Assembly: GCA_900539525.1 (NCBI GenBank)
Contig: UQCM01000010.1
Coordinates: 6,090-70,089, forward strand
Source: an uncultured Blautia sp.
GTDB lineage: Bacteria; Bacillota; Clostridia; Lachnospirales; Lachnospiraceae
DNA length: 64,000 nucleotides
Direction of reading: 5' to 3'
Positions 8,374 to 17,759 of this stretch are shown in pieces (position 1 is the stretch's first letter; the number at the start of each line of letters is the position of its first letter). The position numbers were made by a program, and so were the translations under genes. Under the pieces are notes generated by a model that saw only the letters and a list, made by a program, of their open reading frames with translations, ran no database searches and had not been told where the DNA came from.

Positions 8374-10407
8374 TTACCCCAGCATTTCTATAAAATCTTC
8401 TTCTGAAATAATCGGTATCCCCAGCTCTTTTGCTTTCTTGTTTTTCGATGATGTGGATGCCGTATCATTATTGATCAGGTAGTTCGTCTTCGAGGTGACA
8501 GAGCCTGTTACCTTTCCGCCCTTCTCCTCGATCAGTGCCTTCAGCTCGTTTCTGTTGGCATAGTGATGTACGCTTCCTGTGATTACGAAGTTTACACCTG
8601 CAAAGATCTGTGCAGATGCATCCGTCTGCGGGATTTCGATCTCCAGCTCGCCAAGCAGCCGGTCGAGCATGGCAGATTTCTTTTCTGATGCAAAGTAATC
8701 TGCGATGGCTTTTCCGATGACAGGTCCGATTCCGTCGATCGCAGCGAGTGTCTCTGCATCTGCGCTGCGCATCCTTTCCAGATCGTAGTCGAAGGCTTTG
8801 CAGAGCATTTTTGCATTTGCCACACCGACATTCGGGATTCCGAGTCCGTACAGCAGCCTTGGCTGTGTCGTTTTTCGTGCCGATCGGATACCGGCTGCCA
8901 GGTTTTCGTAGGATTTTTCACCAAAGCCCTCCATCGCCACGATTTCCTCCCGGTATCTGTCCAGCTCGAAGATATCCGCAAATTCCCGGATGAAGCCTCT
9001 GGCAATGAATTTTTCCAGTGTCGCCTCCGACAGCCCGTCGATATTCAGTGCATTCCGGCTGACCAGAAGCGTGAAGGATTTGATCTTCTTTGCCTGGCAC
9101 TCCTCATTGGTACAGCAGAGCGTCTCCGCGTCATTCATTTTGCGGATCCTCGTAGTGCCGCCGCACACCGGACAGGCTGCCGGGATCTCGACCGTTCCGC
9201 TTCTTGTCAGGTTTTCCGCAATCTGGGGAATGATCATGTTTGCCTTATATACCTGGATCTCATCTCCGATGCCAAGCTTTAAAGCCTTCAGGATGCTGAG
9301 ATTATGGACGCTGGCACGGCTGACCGTGGTCCCTTCCAGCTCTACCGGCTCGAAGATCGCCACCGGATTGATCAGCCCCGTCCTGGACGGACTCCACTCG
9401 ATTTCCAGCAGGTGAGTATTCCTGATCTCGTCCTTCCATTTGAATGCGAAGGAATCTCTCGGGAACTTTGCTGTATTTCCCAGAGACTGTCCATAGGCAA
9501 TGTCGTCATAGACCACCACCAGACCGTCCGACGGGATATCGTATTCTCCGATCCTCTGGGCGAACCACTCTACCGTCTCAGGAACCTCTGCGGCCGTTAC
9601 CATTTTATGCTCTACGACCTGAAAGCCCTGCCTTTCCAGCCACGCAAACTGCTGCGCTCTGGAGTTTGCGAAGTCTACATCCTCTGCTCTTACCAGCGAA
9701 AATGCAAAAAACTGCACATGTCGTTTCGCTGTGATCTCATTATTGAGCTGGCGGACCGAGCCGCTGCACAGGTTTCTCGGATTTTTGTATTTTGCATCTA
9801 CATCGTCGATTTCTTCATTGATCTTCATGAAATCGTGATAGGAGATCACGGCCTCTCCTCTCAGGATCAGCTCGCCTGTGTAGGGAATCGTGAGAGGAAG
9901 ATTGTCAAATACGCGGGCATTGTTTGTGATCACTTCCCCGACCTCTCCGTTTCCTCTGGTGACTGCCTTTACCAGTGCTCCGTCCCGGTAGGTCAGCACC
10001 ACGGTCAGACCGTCCAGCTTCCAGGACATCAGTACTTTCCGGTCTCCCACGAACGCCTGCAGCACACCTACATCCTTTGTCTTGTCGAGAGACAGCATTG
10101 GACGCTCGTGCTTCTCCTTTGGCAGTTCATCCACGGATTCATAGCCCACCGACACCGTCGGGCTTCCCGCCAGAACGATCCCTGTCTCCTTTTCCAGGGC
10201 GGCCAGTTCATCATACAGCTGATCATATTCATAGTTGCTCATGATCTCCCGGTTCTCTTGATAGTAAGCCCTTCCCGCTTTCGTCAATATCTCTGTCAGT
10301 TCTTTTATTCTTTTCAGCTTTGTGTCAGATTCCGGGGTTGTTTCGGTGCTATGGTTTATTTCGGGTTTTTGGTTTGTTTCGGGTTTTATCTTTGTTTCAC
10401 TTTTCAT
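8374..10407 (-). CDS. ligA: NAD-dependent DNA ligase
   Basis: It seals nicks in replication and repair using NAD. The start at 10407 is set by GGAGGAG three bases upstream; an ATG 14 codons earlier lacks an RBS. Of 677 residues, the first 30 are a low-complexity K/P/E/T/N extension. Next come the NAD-binding Ia domain (YYQENREIMSNYEYDQLY) and the adenylation lysine Lys130 in SWKLDG. The OB fold, a four-cysteine zinc finger (CPVCGG..CCTNEEC), helix-hairpin-helix repeats and a C-terminal BRCT domain (FVITGSVHHYANRNELKAL) complete the protein. It is first in an operon with cls. Confidence 0.95.
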   Translation of the reverse strand: MKSETKIKPETNQKPEINHSTETTPESDTKLKRIKELTEILTKAGRAYYQENREIMSNYEYDQLYDELAALEKETGIVLAGSPTVSVGYESVDELPKEKHERPMLSLDKTKDVGVLQAFVGDRKVLMSWKLDGLTVVLTYRDGALVKAVTRGNGEVGEVITNNARVFDNLPLTIPYTGELILRGEAVISYHDFMKINEEIDDVDAKYKNPRNLCSGSVRQLNNEITAKRHVQFFAFSLVRAEDVDFANSRAQQFAWLERQGFQVVEHKMVTAAEVPETVEWFAQRIGEYDIPSDGLVVVYDDIAYGQSLGNTAKFPRDSFAFKWKDEIRNTHLLEIEWSPSRTGLINPVAIFEPVELEGTTVSRASVHNLSILKALKLGIGDEIQVYKANMIIPQIAENLTRSGTVEIPAACPVCGGTTRIRKMNDAETLCCTNEECQAKKIKSFTLLVSRNALNIDGLSEATLEKFIARGFIREFADIFELDRYREEIVAMEGFGEKSYENLAAGIRSARKTTQPRLLYGLGIPNVGVANAKMLCKAFDYDLERMRSADAETLAAIDGIGPVIGKAIADYFASEKKSAMLDRLLGELEIEIPQTDASAQIFAGVNFVITGSVHHYANRNELKALIEEKGGKVTGSVTSKTNYLINNDTASTSSKNKKAKELGIPIISEEDFIEMLG

Positions 10408-10573
10408 ATTCTCCTCCACATGGACTGTCTCCTTCCCTCGGTTCAGCACGCCCTGTGACTGATGCGAGAGTATCTAACCGGGGAGTTTTCGCATGCTCAG
10501 TCCTCAAATCTTTACACAGTTCATACAAGACTGACTCACTCTGGTTCTTCTGTATGCACTCCGTAAAGTTCTC

Positions 10574-11365
10574 TCAGCGGCTGCTGCGCGGGTGTCCCGC
10601 CGGGGAGCTTTTGGAATCCTTCAACATATCGTATAATTCCTCAATCTCCCCGTCAGTCAGCTTCCGGCATGCTCCCGGTCTCAGGTTTCCCAGGAAAATA
10701 TTCATGATCCGTACCCGCTTCAGACTCACTACACTGCAACCGCAGTATTCACACATTCGCCGGATCTGGCGGTTCAGCCCCTGTGTCAGTATGATACGGA
10801 AGGTATATTTTCCTGTTTTTTCCACCCGGCATGGGCGTGTCTTCTGATCCAGTACAGGTATCCCCCCTGCCGCCATCTTCTGTACAAATTCCTGCGTCAC
10901 AGGTTTGTCTACCTTCACCAGATACTCTTTTTCATGATAGTTTCCCGCACGCATGATTTTATTCAGTATATCACCGTTATTTGTCATCAGGAGCAGCCCT
11001 TCGGAGTCCTTATCCAGACGCCCGATAGAAAATACTCTTCTGGGATAATCCAGCATCTCCTCCACCGTCCGGTCGCCCCAGCGCTTATCTGTCGTACATA
11101 CCACGCCTACCGGCTTGTTCACTGCCAGCAGGATCATCTCCTCCTCGCGGGAGCAGGGACGCCCGTCCACCAGGATCTTATCCTTCGGACGGATCTTACA
11201 GCCCATGGATGCCGTCTGCCCGTTTACCTGCACACGCCCCGCCTCGATCAGACGGTCTGCCTCTCTTCTGGAACAGACTCCCGCTTCACTCAGGTATTTA
11301 TTCAGCCGCACTTCCAGACGCTGATCTCTTTTATCAAATTCCTGCTGCATCCTGTTCTTTGCCAT
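10574..11365 (-). CDS. rluF: 23S rRNA pseudouridine synthase, RluF type
   Basis: It isomerises uridine to pseudouridine in 23S rRNA. An N-terminal S4 RNA-binding domain (residues 18-70, RLNKYLSEAGVCSRREADRL) precedes the RsuA/RluB/E/F catalytic domain with the Asp118 nucleophile in SIGRLDKDSEGL. NKIMRAGNYHEKEYLVKVDKP and LNRQIRRMCEYCG are close to RluF rather than RluB or RsuA. The C-terminal tail (DSKSSPAGHPRSSR) looks unstructured. It is preceded by three tandem 15-bp repeats and a strong promoter, and followed by ligA in the same direction. Confidence 0.88.
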   Translation of the reverse strand: MAKNRMQQEFDKRDQRLEVRLNKYLSEAGVCSRREADRLIEAGRVQVNGQTASMGCKIRPKDKILVDGRPCSREEEMILLAVNKPVGVVCTTDKRWGDRTVEEMLDYPRRVFSIGRLDKDSEGLLLMTNNGDILNKIMRAGNYHEKEYLVKVDKPVTQEFVQKMAAGGIPVLDQKTRPCRVEKTGKYTFRIILTQGLNRQIRRMCEYCGCSVVSLKRVRIMNIFLGNLRPGACRKLTDGEIEELYDMLKDSKSSPAGHPRSSR

Positions 11366-11405
11366 TTCTTATCTCCACATTTTACAACCCCGGACTTCCT
11401 GATCC

Positions 11406-11449
11406 GGTTTGGTTTGCATAGGTTGGTTTGCATAAGTTTGGTTTGCATA
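11406..11449. repeat. Three tandem copies of a 14-15-bp unit upstream of rluF
   Basis: GGTTTGGTTTGCATA, GGTTGGTTTGCATA and AGTTTGGTTTGCATA follow one another directly. They lie between the predicted rluF promoter and its start codon, so they are transcribed into the 5' leader. Confidence 0.7.
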
Positions 11450-11455
11450 GCTCAT

Positions 11456-11484
11456 AGTATACACATTTTTTTCCGATTATACAA
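11456..11484 (-). promoter_or_regulatory. Sigma-A promoter for rluF
   Basis: On the minus strand TTGTAT (11484-11479), 17 bases and TATACT (11461-11456), with TG one base before the -10. It reads toward rluF, with a leader of about 85 bases. Confidence 0.65.
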
Positions 11485-11545
11485 GCATATTACGCAGCAG
11501 TTCTTTCGAGTGTTTTTTGCCGGTTGCTTTTCACTCCGTTTTAAC

Positions 11546-11589
11546 AAAAAGAGCTGTATGGATAAACATTTTCTTTTCCATACAGCTCT
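11546..11589 (-). terminator. Strong rho-independent terminator, minus strand
   Basis: On the minus strand AGAGCTGTATGGA (11589-11577) pairs exactly with TCCATACAGCTCT (11562-11550), followed by a run of T. It ends transcription from the hypothetical gene and its decayed downstream frame, upstream of rluF. Confidence 0.85.
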
Positions 11590-11611
11590 ATAGTCAGTAT
11601 TTTATTCTTTA

Positions 11612-11858
11612 TTAAAGCAATCTTAAGAGCTGTACAAGCTCCCGTTTTTCCATAAATTCGATCAATTCCACTTCTTCTGTTATTTCCCTTGCGGATACTG
11701 GAACACGGACAGGACGGTCTTTGGCAGATGCTTCAATCGCATCAACAAACATCTCAGCCTGTTTTTGACCGGATATGATAAAAATTCGTCACCTCTTTAC
11801 CCTTGTTCATCTGTATGCCCGGCTTTTCTGCATTAATAACTACAATCCAGTGCGTGAT
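11612..11858 (-). pseudogene. Frameshifted remnant downstream of a hypothetical gene
   Basis: Reading in frame past the TAA of the preceding gene gives ITHWIVVINAEKPGIQMNKG and then KEVTN. At a run of five T (11785-11781) the good frame shifts and continues as FIISGQKQAEMFVDAIEAS through PVSAREITEEVELIEF to LVQLLRLL and a stop at 11612. Removing one T from the run joins both parts into a single sensible protein segment. I do not recognise the family. A strong terminator follows immediately. It may be a broken gene, or a real 65-residue gene starting MNKGKEVTNF if the T run is a sequence error. Confidence 0.45.
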
Positions 11859-12296
11859 TTATATATGATAGGATCCGAGAATATTGATGTTTTCGCGCTC
11901 AAATGCCATGAATTCTTCTGCCAGTTCACAGGATACGCTGCCTGTCACTCTGTTTCTGCTCAGAATATCCTCTATACTTTCCAGACGCCTGATCTCCTCT
12001 TTCTTTATCATCTGTGCCACATGTTCCGTGCTTACATTCAGTGCCGTTTCTGCCTGAATGGCCGCCCACCGCTTCGCCCGGTCCAGTATACCGACAGGCT
12101 GCACGATGACTCCTTCAGCAAGAAGGCTGTCCGCCGCCTTCTCCCCCAGTCTGGAATACCTGGCTGCCTGTCTGTTCAGATCATAAGCCAGCTCCTCATC
12201 ATATACCTTTCCGATCATGCTGTGAATATCCAGCAGTGCTGTTCTGCTGCCCCTGTAGATTTCCTCCAATACTTTCTGTTCTGTACAGGATAACAT
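11859..12296 (-). CDS. Hypothetical mostly helical protein
   Basis: The start at 12296 is chosen because AAGGAGG lies six bases upstream; the ATG two codons earlier touches that RBS. The 145-residue product is soluble, mostly alpha-helical by composition and lacks a signal peptide (CTEQKVLEEIYRGSRTALL at the N-terminus, ELAEEFMAFERENINILG at the C-terminus). Two long amphipathic segments hint at a helical bundle, but I do not recognise the family. The reading frame continues past the TAA into the remnant at 11858, so the stop could be a recent truncation. Confidence 0.6.
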   Translation of the reverse strand: MLSCTEQKVLEEIYRGSRTALLDIHSMIGKVYDEELAYDLNRQAARYSRLGEKAADSLLAEGVIVQPVGILDRAKRWAAIQAETALNVSTEHVAQMIKKEEIRRLESIEDILSRNRVTGSVSCELAEEFMAFERENINILGSYHI

Positions 12297-12355
12297 ACAC
12301 ATCCTCCTTCATTCAATATACTCTGTTCTCCAGGGCCTGAACCGCTGCACACCTC

Positions 12356-12510
12356 GTTACTGTTCACTCCGTGACCAGTAACACGCTTCGCGATGCACAG
12401 ATATGATGCATTCTGCATCATATCGCGCTGCTACTCTCGGGTTTTCTGTGACTTTCGCTACGCTACACTCACAGAAAACACCTCGAAATGGCTGACGTGT
12501 GAATAGTAAC
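12356..12510. repeat. Composite palindromic repeat bounded by GTTACTGTTCAC / GTGAATAGTAAC
   Basis: Three hairpins lie in a row: GTTACTGTTCAC..GTGACCAGTAAC (12356-12382), ATATGATGCA-TTC-TGCATCATAT (12401-12423) and GTTTTCTGTGA..TCACAGAAAAC (about 12442-12477). The outer ends are inverted copies of each other. The first hairpin recurs at 42545-42571 and 54290-54316. It fills the intergenic space between divergent genes, and no coding potential is evident. Confidence 0.65.
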
Positions 12511-12545
12511 TATAAATCTACTCTGAGCAGTTAACAAAAAAGTTC

Positions 12546-12574
12546 TTGCATTATATAGAAGAAAGTGATATAGT
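12546..12574 (+). promoter_or_regulatory. Promoter of the rimP-nusA-infB operon
   Basis: TTGCAT (12546-12551), 17 bases and TATAGT (12569-12574) with an upstream TGA make a good sigma-A promoter. It lies about 150 bases before rimP. Confidence 0.75.
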
Positions 12575-12602
12575 TGATACGATGATTATATGTTACTAGA
12601 GT

Positions 12603-12632
12603 ATGAGTGGACGCAAGTCCACTCATATTTTT
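12603..12632 (+). terminator. Leader hairpin with T-tract before rimP (possible attenuator)
   Basis: A perfect 10-bp stem ATGAGTGGAC / GTCCACTCAT closed by a GCAA tetraloop is followed by ATATTTTT. It lies between the promoter and the first gene of the operon, so it would act as an attenuator or processing site, not an end of transcription. Because nusA is in the operon, feedback by NusA is a plausible inference. Confidence 0.7.
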
Positions 12633-12726
12633 GTAGAAAAGCAGGTTTCCGGTCCAGAGCGGACAGGAACCGGGCAGTGACAGAGGATAAACGGTCACTG
12701 CATCGATCAGAGAGAGGGTGATAGGA

Positions 12727-13194
12727 ATGTCAAAGAGAGAGACTTATGAGCAGAAAACAGAAGCACTTCTAATACCGCTTATGGAGGCACATGGCTTCGA
12801 ACTGGTGGATGTGGAGTACGTAAAAGAAGGTGGAAACTGGTATCTCAGGGCTTACATTGACAAGCCGGGAGGAATCGCTGTAGATGACTGTGAAGTAATC
12901 AGCCGGGCACTCAGCGATCAGCTGGATGAGGAGGATTTTATTGAAGAGTCCTATATCCTGGAGGTCAGTTCACCGGGACTTGGCAGACCGCTGAAGAAAG
13001 AAAAGGATTTTGCCAGAAGTATCGGACAGGAAGTGGAGCTGCGTACGTACCGTGCAGTCAACCGCCAGAAGGAATTTACAGGTATTCTCAGTGCCTATGA
13101 TAAGGAGAGCATCACCCTGGAGCTGGAAAATGAAGAAACGCTGGTTTTTGACAGAGCAGATGTGGCACTGGTAAGGCTGGCATTCGATTTTTAA
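12727..13194 (+). CDS. rimP: Ribosome maturation factor RimP
   Basis: RimP binds the 30S subunit and helps its late assembly. The product is 155 residues from the ATG at 12727 (MSKRETYEQK); a GTG at 12718 is possible but leaves no room for an RBS. The N-terminal alpha/beta domain (EALLIPLMEAHGFELVDVEYVKEG) and the SPGLGRPLKKEKDF motif are characteristic. It is first in the operon, 31 bases before nusA. Confidence 0.95.
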   Translation: MSKRETYEQKTEALLIPLMEAHGFELVDVEYVKEGGNWYLRAYIDKPGGIAVDDCEVISRALSDQLDEEDFIEESYILEVSSPGLGRPLKKEKDFARSIGQEVELRTYRAVNRQKEFTGILSAYDKESITLELENEETLVFDRADVALVRLAFDF

Positions 13195-13225
13195 TACAGA
13201 GATAGAACAGGAGGAGATTTGAATC

Positions 13226-14377
13226 ATGAATAACGAGTTGTTGGAAGCATTAAACATTCTGGAGAAGGAAAAGGATATCAGTAAAGATATCATGCTGGAA
13301 GCCATCGAACAGTCTCTGATTCAGGCATGCAAGAACCACTTCGGAAAAGCGGACAACGTAAAGGTGTTTATTGACCCGGAAACCTGTGAATTCAGTGTGC
13401 ATGCGGAGAAAACCGTTGTAGAGAAGGTAGAGGATGAAGTCATGGAGATCAGTCTGGCAAATGCGAAGCTGATCGATTCCAAATATGATCTTGGCGATAT
13501 CGTAAATGTTGAGATCAAATCCAGGGAATTCGGACGTATCGCTACCCAGAATGCCAAGAATGTGATTCTCCAGAAGATCCGTGAGGAAGAGAGAAAGGTT
13601 CTCTATAATCAGTATTACAGCAAGGAAAAAGATGTCGTTACCGGTATTGTTCAGAGATATATCGGGAAAAATGTAAGTATTAATTTAGGAAAAGTCGATG
13701 CCATATTAAATGAAAATGAGATGGTAAAGGGTGAAGTGTTCCGGCCGACAGAGCGAATCAAGGTGTATGTTGTAGAAGTAAAGGATACATCAAAGGGCCC
13801 GAAGATCCTGGTATCGAGGACTCATCCGGAGCTGGTGAAGCGTCTCTTTGAATCTGAGGTTACCGAGGTGAAGGATGGAACCGTGGAGATTAAGTGTATT
13901 GCACGTGAAGCGGGAAGCAGAACGAAGATCGCTGTATGGTCAAACAACCCGGATGTTGACCCGGTAGGAGCCTGTGTCGGAATGAACGGTGCCAGAGTTA
14001 ATACGATTGTAGAAGAGCTTCGCGGTGAGAAGATCGACATCATTAACTGGAGTGAGAATTCCGCAATTCTGATCGAAAATGCATTGAGCCCTGCAAAGGT
14101 GATCTCTGTGATTGCAGATGATGATGAGAAGACAGCGAAGGTCGTTGTTCCGGATTATCAGCTTTCTCTCGCGATCGGAAAAGAAGGACAGAATGCAAGG
14201 CTGGCAGCAAGACTGACAGGGTTTAAGATCGACATTAAGAGCGAGACACAGGCAAGAGAGTCAGGAGACTTTGATGATTATTATATGGAGGATGATTATG
14301 AGGACGGATATGAAGATGAATACGAGGAAGAATATCCGGTAATGGAGGAAGCATCCGCCGAAGATCAGCAGGTGTGA
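13226..14377 (+). CDS. nusA: Transcription termination/antitermination factor NusA
   Basis: NusA binds RNA polymerase and nascent RNA to modulate pausing, termination and antitermination. The 383-residue product has the N-terminal polymerase-binding domain (residues 1-125), an S1 domain (about 133-200) and two KH domains (about 230-345; [19 protein letters not shown] and [18 protein letters not shown]). The tail is strongly acidic ([20 protein letters not shown]) instead of the repeats seen in proteobacteria. The RBS AGGAGG lies upstream, and the next gene begins 4 bases after the stop. Confidence 0.97.
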   Translation: MNNELLEALNILEKEKDISKDIMLEAIEQSLIQACKNHFGKADNVKVFIDPETCEFSVHAEKTVVEKVEDEVMEISLANAKLIDSKYDLGDIVNVEIKSREFGRIATQNAKNVILQKIREEERKVLYNQYYSKEKDVVTGIVQRYIGKNVSINLGKVDAILNENEMVKGEVFRPTERIKVYVVEVKDTSKGPKILVSRTHPELVKRLFESEVTEVKDGTVEIKCIAREAGSRTKIAVWSNNPDVDPVGACVGMNGARVNTIVEELRGEKIDIINWSENSAILIENALSPAKVISVIADDDEKTAKVVVPDYQLSLAIGKEGQNARLAARLTGFKIDIKSETQARESGDFDDYYMEDDYEDGYEDEYEEEYPVMEEASAEDQQV

Positions 14378-14381
14378 CTGT

Positions 14382-14660
14382 ATGGGCCAGGTAAGAAAGA
14401 TTCCGATGCGCAAATGTATCGGTTGTCAGGAAATGAAACAAAAAAAAGAAATGATGCGTATTCTAAAAACCACTGAAAATGAGATCGTCCTGGATACGAC
14501 AGGCAAGAAAAACGGAAGAGGCGCATACATTTGTTTTTCAAAGGAGTGCTTTGAAAAAGCAGTAAAAAGCAGGGCTCTGGAGCGTTCATTAAAAATGAAC
14601 ATTCCGCAGGAGATTTATGAGAGCCTGAAAAAGGAGATTGATGTCATTGAGTCAGAATAA
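14382..14660 (+). CDS. rnpM: RNA-binding protein YlxR (RnpM)
   Basis: This 92-residue DUF448 protein has the N-terminal PMRKCIGCQEMKQKKEMMRI segment with a Cys-x2-Cys pair and the conserved GRGAY patch (KKNGRGAYICFSKECFEKA). In Firmicutes the family has been linked to RNase P modulation. It sits between nusA and ylxQ as expected and overlaps ylxQ by 20 bases, implying translational coupling. Confidence 0.9.
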   Translation: MGQVRKIPMRKCIGCQEMKQKKEMMRILKTTENEIVLDTTGKKNGRGAYICFSKECFEKAVKSRALERSLKMNIPQEIYESLKKEIDVIESE

Positions 14661-14994
14661 GGTGTTATCTCTGGTCGGGCTGGCGACAAAGGCAGGCAGA
14701 ACCGTAAGCGGGGAATTTTCTACAGAAAAAGCAGTGAAGTCCGGTCAGGCAAGCCTTGTTATCGTTTCAGAGGAAGCCTCCGATAATACAAAAAAGAAGT
14801 TTCACAATATGTGTACGTATTACAAGGTACCGATTTATTTTTTCGGGACGAAGGTTGAACTGGGAAATGCGATGGGAAAGGAATTTCGGGCATCGATGGC
14901 TGTTTTGGATGAGGGACTTGGAAATGCACTGAAAAAACAGCTGGATGCAGAACAGAACGGAGGTAGTCAGAATGTCAAAAATCAGAGTTCATGA
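14641..14994 (+). CDS. ylxQ: L7Ae-family RNA-binding protein YlxQ
   Basis: This 117-residue L7Ae/L30e-fold protein probably binds kink-turn RNA. The start at 14641 has AAAGGAG five bases upstream, inside rnpM. The core reads [20 protein letters not shown] with later [15 protein letters not shown] and [17 protein letters not shown], all typical. The C-terminal tail ([13 protein letters not shown]) overlaps the infB start by 23 bases. Confidence 0.88.
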   Translation: MSLSQNKVLSLVGLATKAGRTVSGEFSTEKAVKSGQASLVIVSEEASDNTKKKFHNMCTYYKVPIYFFGTKVELGNAMGKEFRASMAVLDEGLGNALKKQLDAEQNGGSQNVKNQSS

Positions 14995-17743
14995 ATTAGC
15001 CAAGGAGTTGGGAAAGCAGAATAAGGATATTCTCAGCTTCCTGGCGGAAAAGGGAATCGAGGTAAAAAGTCATATGAGTTCGATAGAGAACGAGCAGATC
15101 GATTTAGTGAGAAAAGAGTTTACAAAGGCAGAGAATAAGGGAGATGCACCCGCATCCGCGCCTAAAAAGAAAAATATTACTCAGGTATTTCACCCGCAGA
15201 ACAGCAGAACAGGTATGGGCCGGTCCGGACAAAAAAATGCAGGACGTCCGCAGGGAAGAGGCCAGCGTCCGCAGGGAGAACAGCCTGCAAGAACACAGCA
15301 GGCAGTAAAACCGCAGACAAAAGATGTGCAGGCAGCCAGCGTGACAAATGAGCAGGGAAACAGACAACAGCCGGAGCAGCAGGCAAGAGGCCAGCAACCG
15401 AGACAGCAGCAGGGAAGAAACCAGGCAAAACCTCAGACCGAGACGCAGGGAAGAGGCCAGCGGCCACAGGGAGACCGCTCCCAGGGAGGCTATCAGGGAA
15501 ATCGTTCCCAGGGAGGAAACCGCCCACAGGGAGACCGTTCACAGGGCGGCTATCAGGGGAACCGCTCTCAGGGAGGAAACCGTCCGCAGGGAGACCGTTC
15601 CCAGGGAGTAAACCGTCCGCAGGGAGACCGTTCCCAGGGAGGCTATCAGGGCAATCGCTCTCAGGGAGGAAACCGCCCACAGGGCGACCGCTCACAGGGC
15701 GGCTATCAGGGCAATCGCTCCCAGGGAGGAAACCGTTCACAGGGAAGCCGTTCTCAGGCAATCCCGCAGGCACCGATCGAGCTGAAGCCGCTGACAAAAG
15801 AGTCAAGGACGAGAACTGATAAGGTGAAGCAGGAGCGGGTAGATAAATTTGAGCGTTTTGAGAAAAATGGCGGCCGTCCGAATCAGGGTGGCAACCGGCC
15901 GAACCAGAGGAATAATAATAGCCGGAACGGAAAGAATAATGTTAAGCCTCCGGTAAAGCCGGCACCACAGGAGAAAAAAGCAGATGAGATCAGGACGATC
16001 ACTCTTCCTGAGAGAATGACAATCGGAGAGCTGGCGGAAAAAATGAAGATTCCGGCATCCACGATCATCAAGAAGCTGTTCCTGGAAGGTGTCATGGTGA
16101 CTGTAAACCATGAAATTGATTACGACAAGGCAGAGGAGATTGCTCTGGAGTACAACTGCATCGCAGAGCAGGAAGAAAAGGTGGATGTCATTGAAGAACT
16201 CCTGAAGGAGAGCGAAGAGGATGAATCCAAAATGATTCCAAGACCTCCTGTCGTATGTGTTATGGGGCATGTAGACCACGGAAAGACTTCACTTCTGGAT
16301 GCCATCCGGAACACACATGTGATTGCCAAAGAGGCAGGTGGAATCACGCAGCATATCGGTGCTTATGTGGTCAGCGTTGACGGGCAGCGCATTACGTTTC
16401 TGGATACACCGGGACACGAGGCCTTTACTGCTATGCGTATGCGTGGCGCAAATGCGACAGATATTGCGATTCTTGTCGTTGCTGCAGATGATGGAGTCAT
16501 GCCGCAGACAGTAGAGGCGATCAACCATGCAAAGGCTGCAGGAACGGAAATCATCGTAGCGATCAATAAGATCGATAAGCCGAGTGCCAATATTGAGAGA
16601 GTGAAACAGGAGCTTGCCGAGTATGAGCTTGTTCCGGAGGACTGGGGCGGAAGCACGGTTTTTGTACCTGTGTCCGCACATACACAGGAGGGAATCGATA
16701 ACCTTCTGGAGATGATTCTTCTGACAGCAGAAATGAGTGAGCTGAAAGCAAATCCGGACAGAGCGGCAAGAGGACTTGTTATTGAGGCAGAACTGGACAA
16801 AGGAAAAGGCCCCGTGGCAACTGTACTGGTACAGAAAGGCACCCTGCGTGTCGGTGATCCTGTGGCAGCAGGTTCCTGCTATGGAAAGGTTCGTGCGATG
16901 ATGGACGATAAGGGAAGACGTGTCAAAGAGGCAGGACCGTCCACACCGGTGGAGATTCTCGGACTTTCCGATGTGCCGAATGCCGGTGAGATCTTTGTTG
17001 CGACTGCAAATGAGAAAGAAGCGAGAAGCTTCGCGGAAACATTTATCAGCCAGAGCAGAGAAAAGCTTCTGGAGGAGACAAAGTCCAAGTCCCTGTCTTT
17101 AAATGATATTTTCGATCAGATTAAAGAAGGAAATTTAAAAGAGCTTGATCTTATCGTGAAAGCAGATGTACAGGGATCCGTTGAAGCAGTAAAACAGAGT
17201 CTTCTGAAGCTGTCAAATGAAGAAGTTGTTGTAAAGATCATCCATGGCGGCGTAGGTGCTATTAATGAATCTGATGTCAGTCTGGCCAGTGCATCCAATG
17301 CGATCATTATCGGTTTCAATGTACGTCCGGATGTGACTGCAAAGGCTACTGCAGAACGCGAAGGCGTAGACGTACGTCTGTATCGTGTGATCTATGATGC
17401 GATCGCGGATGTAGAGCGTGCGATGAAGGGAATGCTGGATCCGATCTTTGAAGAGAAGATCATCGGCCACGCAGAAGTGCGCCAGACCTTTAAAGCCTCC
17501 GGTGTGGGAACCATTGCAGGTTCTTATATACTGGATGGTGTATTCCAGAGAGGATGCTCTGTACGCATTTCAAGAGAAGGCAAGCAGATCTATGAAGGCA
17601 GCCTTGCATCCCTGAAGCGGTTTAAAGATGATGTGAAGGAAGTAAAGGCAGGCTACGAGTGTGGTCTCGTATTTGAGAAATTTAATGATTTACAGGAATT
17701 CGATCAGGTGGAGGCATACACCATGGTTGAGGTTCCCAGATAG
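14972..17743 (+). CDS. infB: Translation initiation factor IF-2
   Basis: IF-2 is the GTPase that brings initiator tRNA to the 30S subunit. The start at 14972 ([16 protein letters not shown]) follows CGGAGGTAG. Of 923 residues, the first 50 are the IF2_N fold. Residues 60 to about 290 are a disordered Gln/Gly/Arg-rich linker with four copies of a 20-residue unit ([20 protein letters not shown]) plus partial units. A second IF2_N-like segment follows ([20 protein letters not shown]), then the G domain ([26 protein letters not shown]), domain II and the fMet-tRNA-binding C-terminus. It overlaps ylxQ and is followed by rbfA after 16 bases. Confidence 0.97.
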   Translation: MSKIRVHELAKELGKQNKDILSFLAEKGIEVKSHMSSIENEQIDLVRKEFTKAENKGDAPASAPKKKNITQVFHPQNSRTGMGRSGQKNAGRPQGRGQRPQGEQPARTQQAVKPQTKDVQAASVTNEQGNRQQPEQQARGQQPRQQQGRNQAKPQTETQGRGQRPQGDRSQGGYQGNRSQGGNRPQGDRSQGGYQGNRSQGGNRPQGDRSQGVNRPQGDRSQGGYQGNRSQGGNRPQGDRSQGGYQGNRSQGGNRSQGSRSQAIPQAPIELKPLTKESRTRTDKVKQERVDKFERFEKNGGRPNQGGNRPNQRNNNSRNGKNNVKPPVKPAPQEKKADEIRTITLPERMTIGELAEKMKIPASTIIKKLFLEGVMVTVNHEIDYDKAEEIALEYNCIAEQEEKVDVIEELLKESEEDESKMIPRPPVVCVMGHVDHGKTSLLDAIRNTHVIAKEAGGITQHIGAYVVSVDGQRITFLDTPGHEAFTAMRMRGANATDIAILVVAADDGVMPQTVEAINHAKAAGTEIIVAINKIDKPSANIERVKQELAEYELVPEDWGGSTVFVPVSAHTQEGIDNLLEMILLTAEMSELKANPDRAARGLVIEAELDKGKGPVATVLVQKGTLRVGDPVAAGSCYGKVRAMMDDKGRRVKEAGPSTPVEILGLSDVPNAGEIFVATANEKEARSFAETFISQSREKLLEETKSKSLSLNDIFDQIKEGNLKELDLIVKADVQGSVEAVKQSLLKLSNEEVVVKIIHGGVGAINESDVSLASASNAIIIGFNVRPDVTAKATAEREGVDVRLYRVIYDAIADVERAMKGMLDPIFEEKIIGHAEVRQTFKASGVGTIAGSYILDGVFQRGCSVRISREGKQIYEGSLASLKRFKDDVKEVKAGYECGLVFEKFNDLQEFDQVEAYTMVEVPR
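15472..15765 (+). repeat. Coding tandem repeats (60-bp unit) inside infB
   Basis: About four near-identical 60-bp units encode [20 protein letters not shown], with one 27-base partial unit ([11 protein letters not shown]) in the third. Codon choice varies little between copies, so the units probably expanded recently or are homogenised. They lie in the disordered linker and should not affect the GTPase core. Confidence 0.8.
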
Positions 17744-17759
17744 AAGGCAGGTTCTGTAG

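Noticed and set aside
15177..15806. 209-codon minus-strand frame and CRISPR-like periodicity within infB
   Set aside because: The periodicity is 60 bp without unique spacers and is explained by in-frame protein repeats; the minus-strand frame is its shadow.
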